Source: Paraphysomonas bandaiensis (lineage: Eukaryota; Chrysophyceae). From it: DNA of 46,739 nt. The number at the start of each line of letters is the position of its first letter. The first letter of the stretch is position 1. Both the position numbers and the translations under genes were made by a program. Positions 45,501 through 46,739 of the stretch are shown in pieces. Location: the NCBI GenBank assembly GCA_965644295.1, contig CBFFRP010000661.1, positions 1 through 46,739 on the forward strand. The letters run 5' to 3'. The notes beneath the pieces are model-generated. The model was not told the origin of the DNA. It saw nothing but the letters and a program-made list of their open reading frames with translations, and did no database searches.

Positions 45501-46739
45501 CGTGGACGTGCGGTGTTGAGAGTATTTTCCGGGTGACGTCAAGGGTGTGGAGACGTGGGGACCCCTCCGGGGGAGGTTGGGCGTCGTGCAATTTGTTGGT
45601 GTCGGCGGCCAGGGTGTGGTGCTGTGGGTGATGCTTTGCTGGGGTTGTTTCGGAGGCAGGGGCGCCGGGGGGGCGGTGTTCCCAGTGCTGAGTTCTGTTG
45701 GACTGGGGGGTCGGTATAGTTGTGGGCACAGAAATGCTGCTTCGAGATCAAGAAGTGCGTTGTCTAGTTCTGCTGCTAGCCCTCTGGGGTTAAGGTGGTA
45801 GTAGTGGGCGTCGTGCAGAACAAGATGAGGTCGGTCGTCGGTGATGGCATCTCTCAGTTCGTCGGATGTCCAGGCGGGGCTGTGAGTGATTGGTGCGTCG
45901 GGGATTCCGACGATTGTGATGTTGTCACCGTCTGCTGTCCATGTGGTGACTGGGCCAATGTAGGAGGATAGAATGTGTAGCTCGCGGACGGAGAGCCAGT
46001 GTTGAATGTCTTGTGGAGTAGTGTATGTGGGGGAATGCTTGACTGTAAGGGAGTGTATGGCGTGCGCAGTTTTGCTAAGGATGGTTGGCGTGCAGTGTGG
46101 ACTGTCTAGTGCTGCGGTCCGAATTTGGCCAAGCCAGTGGCCTAAGTGTAGTCGATGCTCTGGTTTCTGGAGATCCAAATTCCAGTGATTGGCTGTGTGT
46201 CTCATTCCCACGCAGAGCGTGTGCAGTCGGTAAAGTGTTCCGTATGCGCAGTACCCGTTTGCGGGTATGCGGTGAGCTGCCTGGACGGACGCGGTAGTTA
46301 CGTGTACACGTAACACACGCCCAGCTGTCTGGATGGCTGTTCGTGGGGAGTTGTGTGTGCCCGGTTCAACTAGGCGCGCGGTTATGGCTCTGGCACCCCG
46401 CTGTGTGGTGCTAAGGGTGAGGTGGCCCGCGGGTATCGTTAGTGACGTGGGCGTTGGCAGGGCTGCTTGGGGTTGATGCTCCTTTCTAGGGTGTGGCTGT
46501 GGGGTCCTCTGTGCTGCGTGATGGATGAAGTGAGAGAGTGCCGATTTGGCTCTGCAGTGCGCCTCGTCGAGCTTGGATTCGATGTCCGGTATTCGTAGGA
46601 GGAAGTAATGTTTGTTGGTAACAGCAACGTTGTGTGTGGTCGCAGCCTTGGGGTCGTGGTTGTGGTGATTGTGTAGCATTACCCAGCCGCGAGATAAGGA
46701 GCCTGGGATTTCTCTCCATAGTCGGAAGTTGGTACGAAG
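39537..46739 (-). CDS. LINE polyprotein: OTU-like protease, SET domain, APE endonuclease, RT, RNase H, zinc finger
   Basis: 2380 codons from the ATG at 46679, with no stop for 20 more codons to the window edge, so it is 5'-partial. OTU-like Cys protease: NGYCAYGTLYRL with Cys144, and AHYYHL with His292. SET domain about 480-602: AGYINDPLQ and EELLVHYGYRYW. APE endonuclease about 662-945: STWNVNGN, LLDVRLSQNQ, GGDFNATLEG, SRIDHILHS, DHRPVW. RT about 1340-1620: FWDFQKAFDS (Asp1438) and YADD (1550-1553). RNase H with a complete Asp1831, Glu1896, Asp1919, Asp1988 set and WVRSHPE. C-terminal CTDC-x8-H-x4-C finger near 2140. OTU proteases are known in some LINEs (Dualen-type); a SET domain is unexpected. 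The frame is intact over 7 kb, so the element may be active. Confidence 0.92.
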   Translation of the reverse strand, partial: LRTNFRLWREIPGSLSRGWVMLHNHHNHDPKAATTHNVAVTNKHYFLLRIPDIESKLDEAHCRAKSALSHFIHHAAQRTPQPHPRKEHQPQAALPTPTSLTIPAGHLTLSTTQRGARAITARLVEPGTHNSPRTAIQTAGRVLRVHVTTASVQAAHRIPANGYCAYGTLYRLHTLCVGMRHTANHWNLDLQKPEHRLHLGHWLGQIRTAALDSPHCTPTILSKTAHAIHSLTVKHSPTYTTPQDIQHWLSVRELHILSSYIGPVTTWTADGDNITIVGIPDAPITHSPAWTSDELRDAITDDRPHLVLHDAHYYHLNPRGLAAELDNALLDLEAAFLCPQLYRPPSPTELSTGNTAPPAPLPPKQPQQSITHSTTPWPPTPTNCTTPNLPRRGPHVSTPLTSPGKYSQHRTSTTAGSSPPDAPPRIPHLRDVPGARRAKGKKARNPTPVPTRKQPARTARTTSSYAEDPDEVQTHAIYRPRATFNTLLQTAHPPLPLTWDTTLRYKVLVGTADTVTKGNALYAGEPIPAHTIISEYTGHRLPITEARSTGYTSDYLVQDAKGTFAIDARDKRSKSILCAAGYINDPLQARAANVEFHTKKDKIYIRTTRNIATHEELLVHYGYRYWQHPKWPLEILLQAREAYADDVEFCTQEWQDLIASKQSHAQATPKPPEPNHSLVSCTTTFIFSTWNVNGNPSNNPGKIEAILHYIRTHQIDCLYLLDVRLSQNQALYLADYIQDQIPGALVCNFLNSTRKQGPNDPHMGGTIAVISEAWKGRVRHTGSDCTGLGLISRIEFHTGRPNREERFTTIGVYLPPKPATDGPCTLWASLKAFGKNAHRNGATGPYDILTNILSKWITKARANNHTVLVGGDFNATLEGQTGKRDLRGLARSLQLTAPLIQTLDQEAPYHTFYWKDRGISRIDHILHSPLPTHFHNTRNGCHTSDAIAAAPFDHRPVWIQVDISGTGPTLPKERHRQIPPRLNINPADHDMVEEFQTHLHKHHHKLSTLPTHPHPAENAAIKLALLHRITLEAAHDTRHADRTKKNGIHAKCQRKRSRFKDGFSAEMRVLQMALHLIVYLKRKLFTRSGHLHPRVTDAYLYSIVRRGICRWERTTAALDRSSEDHDRPPTAIIRAAIDPRQMLTWTTTNVTGKAFDNLRDSLMRMLHGRARAEMRKRMTTRTHALQAQLETQQIRKILQSIGLKRKQTPALTRLTLEDGATITIPSEIQEALNKHFTAHHAFPKGMDPTAHRLHYDDNWWRELTAGENLHNPLHPNSAIPIQHHSGLRKLCKTKVGSSTSAKIQEALRQQISIHEFHSTLDNMAKDKAPGPSMVTTNMIKSWTPQVKIEVLGLLQTLWTHRHIPHWWKDRVMTPLLKKPGNTSLKNLRPIGLLEVLRKLMTRIITHRLLQIWEDDDVLHPAQHGYRWRHGTDTAILRVLAATELAKLTGNAKLCTFWDFQKAFDSIAPNLLKLAWARLGVPEDTIRWLSELDSEGRTYIWTPHMADHIDPKTLEELSQSDGSFLQHPDMGFSANRGVTQGGTESTVAWIVIFDMILCWSDLKDDSQDKAYADDLSQITNSIATAQMKADRLSSFCAFTGMQLAIAKTECIAIGSPFEVEAMLDTEPTITIRDWNWNPHTIPIRATTVPTKYLGVLLPFSSKDTDSHAWCVDYVTTSATHLRYKCASPDCKLLVLNTQVLPTLLYKATKASWTYDRYLDIDKLLARAARKVLRLPPGYPTALIYLPTKYKGLGLRKFSTWAQTQKWHTLQRAITLGGEPKRAAISILKRHDHNRPDIDLYITSLVQWGHQLGIRLQPPSPATPQFRETIDKVQTQLQLHNNHPHDFQAIFTDGSFTRTNLSPAHLLGDAHVQHATHYGGAAIVWLPPKTNWSTGITKILRLTAPEHTLPGITPYTYETLAMSAALTFSKLISPTVPMCTDCQAVQTRTTEALSRRRRALGTKPQGIFYECLATGNHRQRPIRWVRSHPERRTQDRNNWTYNDYGIYIADAAASGEWSAIDKILGGTNYSVVTTEITHLIDEFLTAGQWQWRRYDKFLHTDCGPMLGDVTELQHQWDLHQYILTRDGTYPASASRDSQYWTRSGTRLPHKLHPLKPNNSPNCYVPFHDRIRETAYVWDKSYAMGRNRAKGKHGDELTTAAKCTDCDHNLDNMAHMLLHCPHPEIAQLREHAFHTQQTQLTKLHGQRQPIPWFQTALQRLARAAWDPTTPQVERYWTGQLTASQLANAFGHNISTTLHDHQFHKLEKSVTKVLLPLYNGGINMLKNRGCRFHSNDATAMTPTSTHASSQQCHTNPTTNPTILQLLKATSTPRAVPHTRPRPQRKPANPIRRQTTLISDRTATTTSTPKPSANTHPQNGTSPPTPRLACGYGPPDTLPKGRPPD

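Larger units (their letters stand above)
39430..46739 (-). mobile_element. LINE copy 1 (OTU-SET-EN-RT-RNase H), running off the window
   Basis: Minus-strand non-LTR retrotransposon, GC-rich against its AT-rich surroundings. The 3' end is near 39430, in element A pol. A single open frame occupies 39537 to the window edge. The 3' UTR of about 110 bases carries a hairpin block shared with the truncated copy at 16990-19345. I cannot see the 5' end or a target duplication. Confidence 0.9.

Noticed and set aside
39556-46297. Plus-strand frames opposite the LINE
   Set aside because: They are antisense shadows of the high-GC LINE reading frame and show no domains.
891-46739. Reassignment of TAG or TGA as sense codons
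   Set aside because: TAG ends the B and D pol frames just before their polypurine tracts, TAA ends the LINE and G integrase frames, and long frames contain no internal TGA or TAG except at the positions discussed.
1-46739. tRNA or rRNA genes
   Set aside because: I scanned for A/B box-like and conserved rRNA segments by eye and saw none.

Overview
The window comes from a eukaryotic nuclear genome made almost entirely of transposable elements. It carries GT-AG introns, LTR retrotransposons, a LINE, a cut-and-paste DNA transposon and AT-rich minisatellites. I see no operons, tRNA or rRNA genes. Host-derived coding sequence is limited to a lysine-rich zinc-binding gene at the left, a broken relative of it near 31 kb, and a few decayed fragments. 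I cannot name the organism. An alga or other protist with a repeat-rich genome fits, and the standard code applies (TAA, TAG and TGA all end reading frames here).

Layout. 1-196 is an LTR edge. 198-526 is an array of five hairpin units. 891-2232 is a two-exon gene cut off by 2232-4054, an inverted 5' fragment of LTR element A. A 14-bp AT minisatellite (4055-4815 and 16405-16989) was split by Ty3/gypsy-like element G (4816-16404). G holds a solo LTR of A (6182-7176) and a 1.08 kb insertion with a Tudor/chromo-like gene (14255-15336). 16990-19345 is a 5'-truncated LINE. 19346-28863 is minus-strand LTR element B, whose 5' LTR was hit by a 2434-bp DNA transposon. 28864-32245 holds a decayed gene, a 21 x 50-bp hairpin array and the broken relative of the left gene. 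The right end is a nest in which each element appears cut by the next: 5' part of element C (gag), 3' part of D, 5' part of A, then a LINE running off the window.

Most notable content. (1) SET-domain (histone-methyltransferase-like) modules lie inside two unrelated retroelements: in G between RNase H and integrase, and in the LINE between an OTU-like protease and the endonuclease. Both carry an Asn-Asp-Pro-Leu version of the usual Asn-His motif. (2) Elements A, B and C share an unusual plan at the primer-binding position: a hairpin at the U5 end, then a perfect 10-14 bp palindrome directly after the LTR. (3) A and B both have gag and pol in one frame separated by one UGA with nearby hairpins, which suggests readthrough. 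(4) B and D end in a chromo-like domain plus an unfamiliar beta-rich module. (5) Two unrelated tandem arrays, each with hairpins kept by paired substitutions, lie just upstream of two members of one gene family.

Together the elements encode chromatin writers (SET) and likely chromatin readers (chromo- and Tudor-like domains). This suggests that chromatin-modifying or chromatin-targeting modules have been recruited repeatedly by mobile DNA in this genome. That is inference from domain content only.
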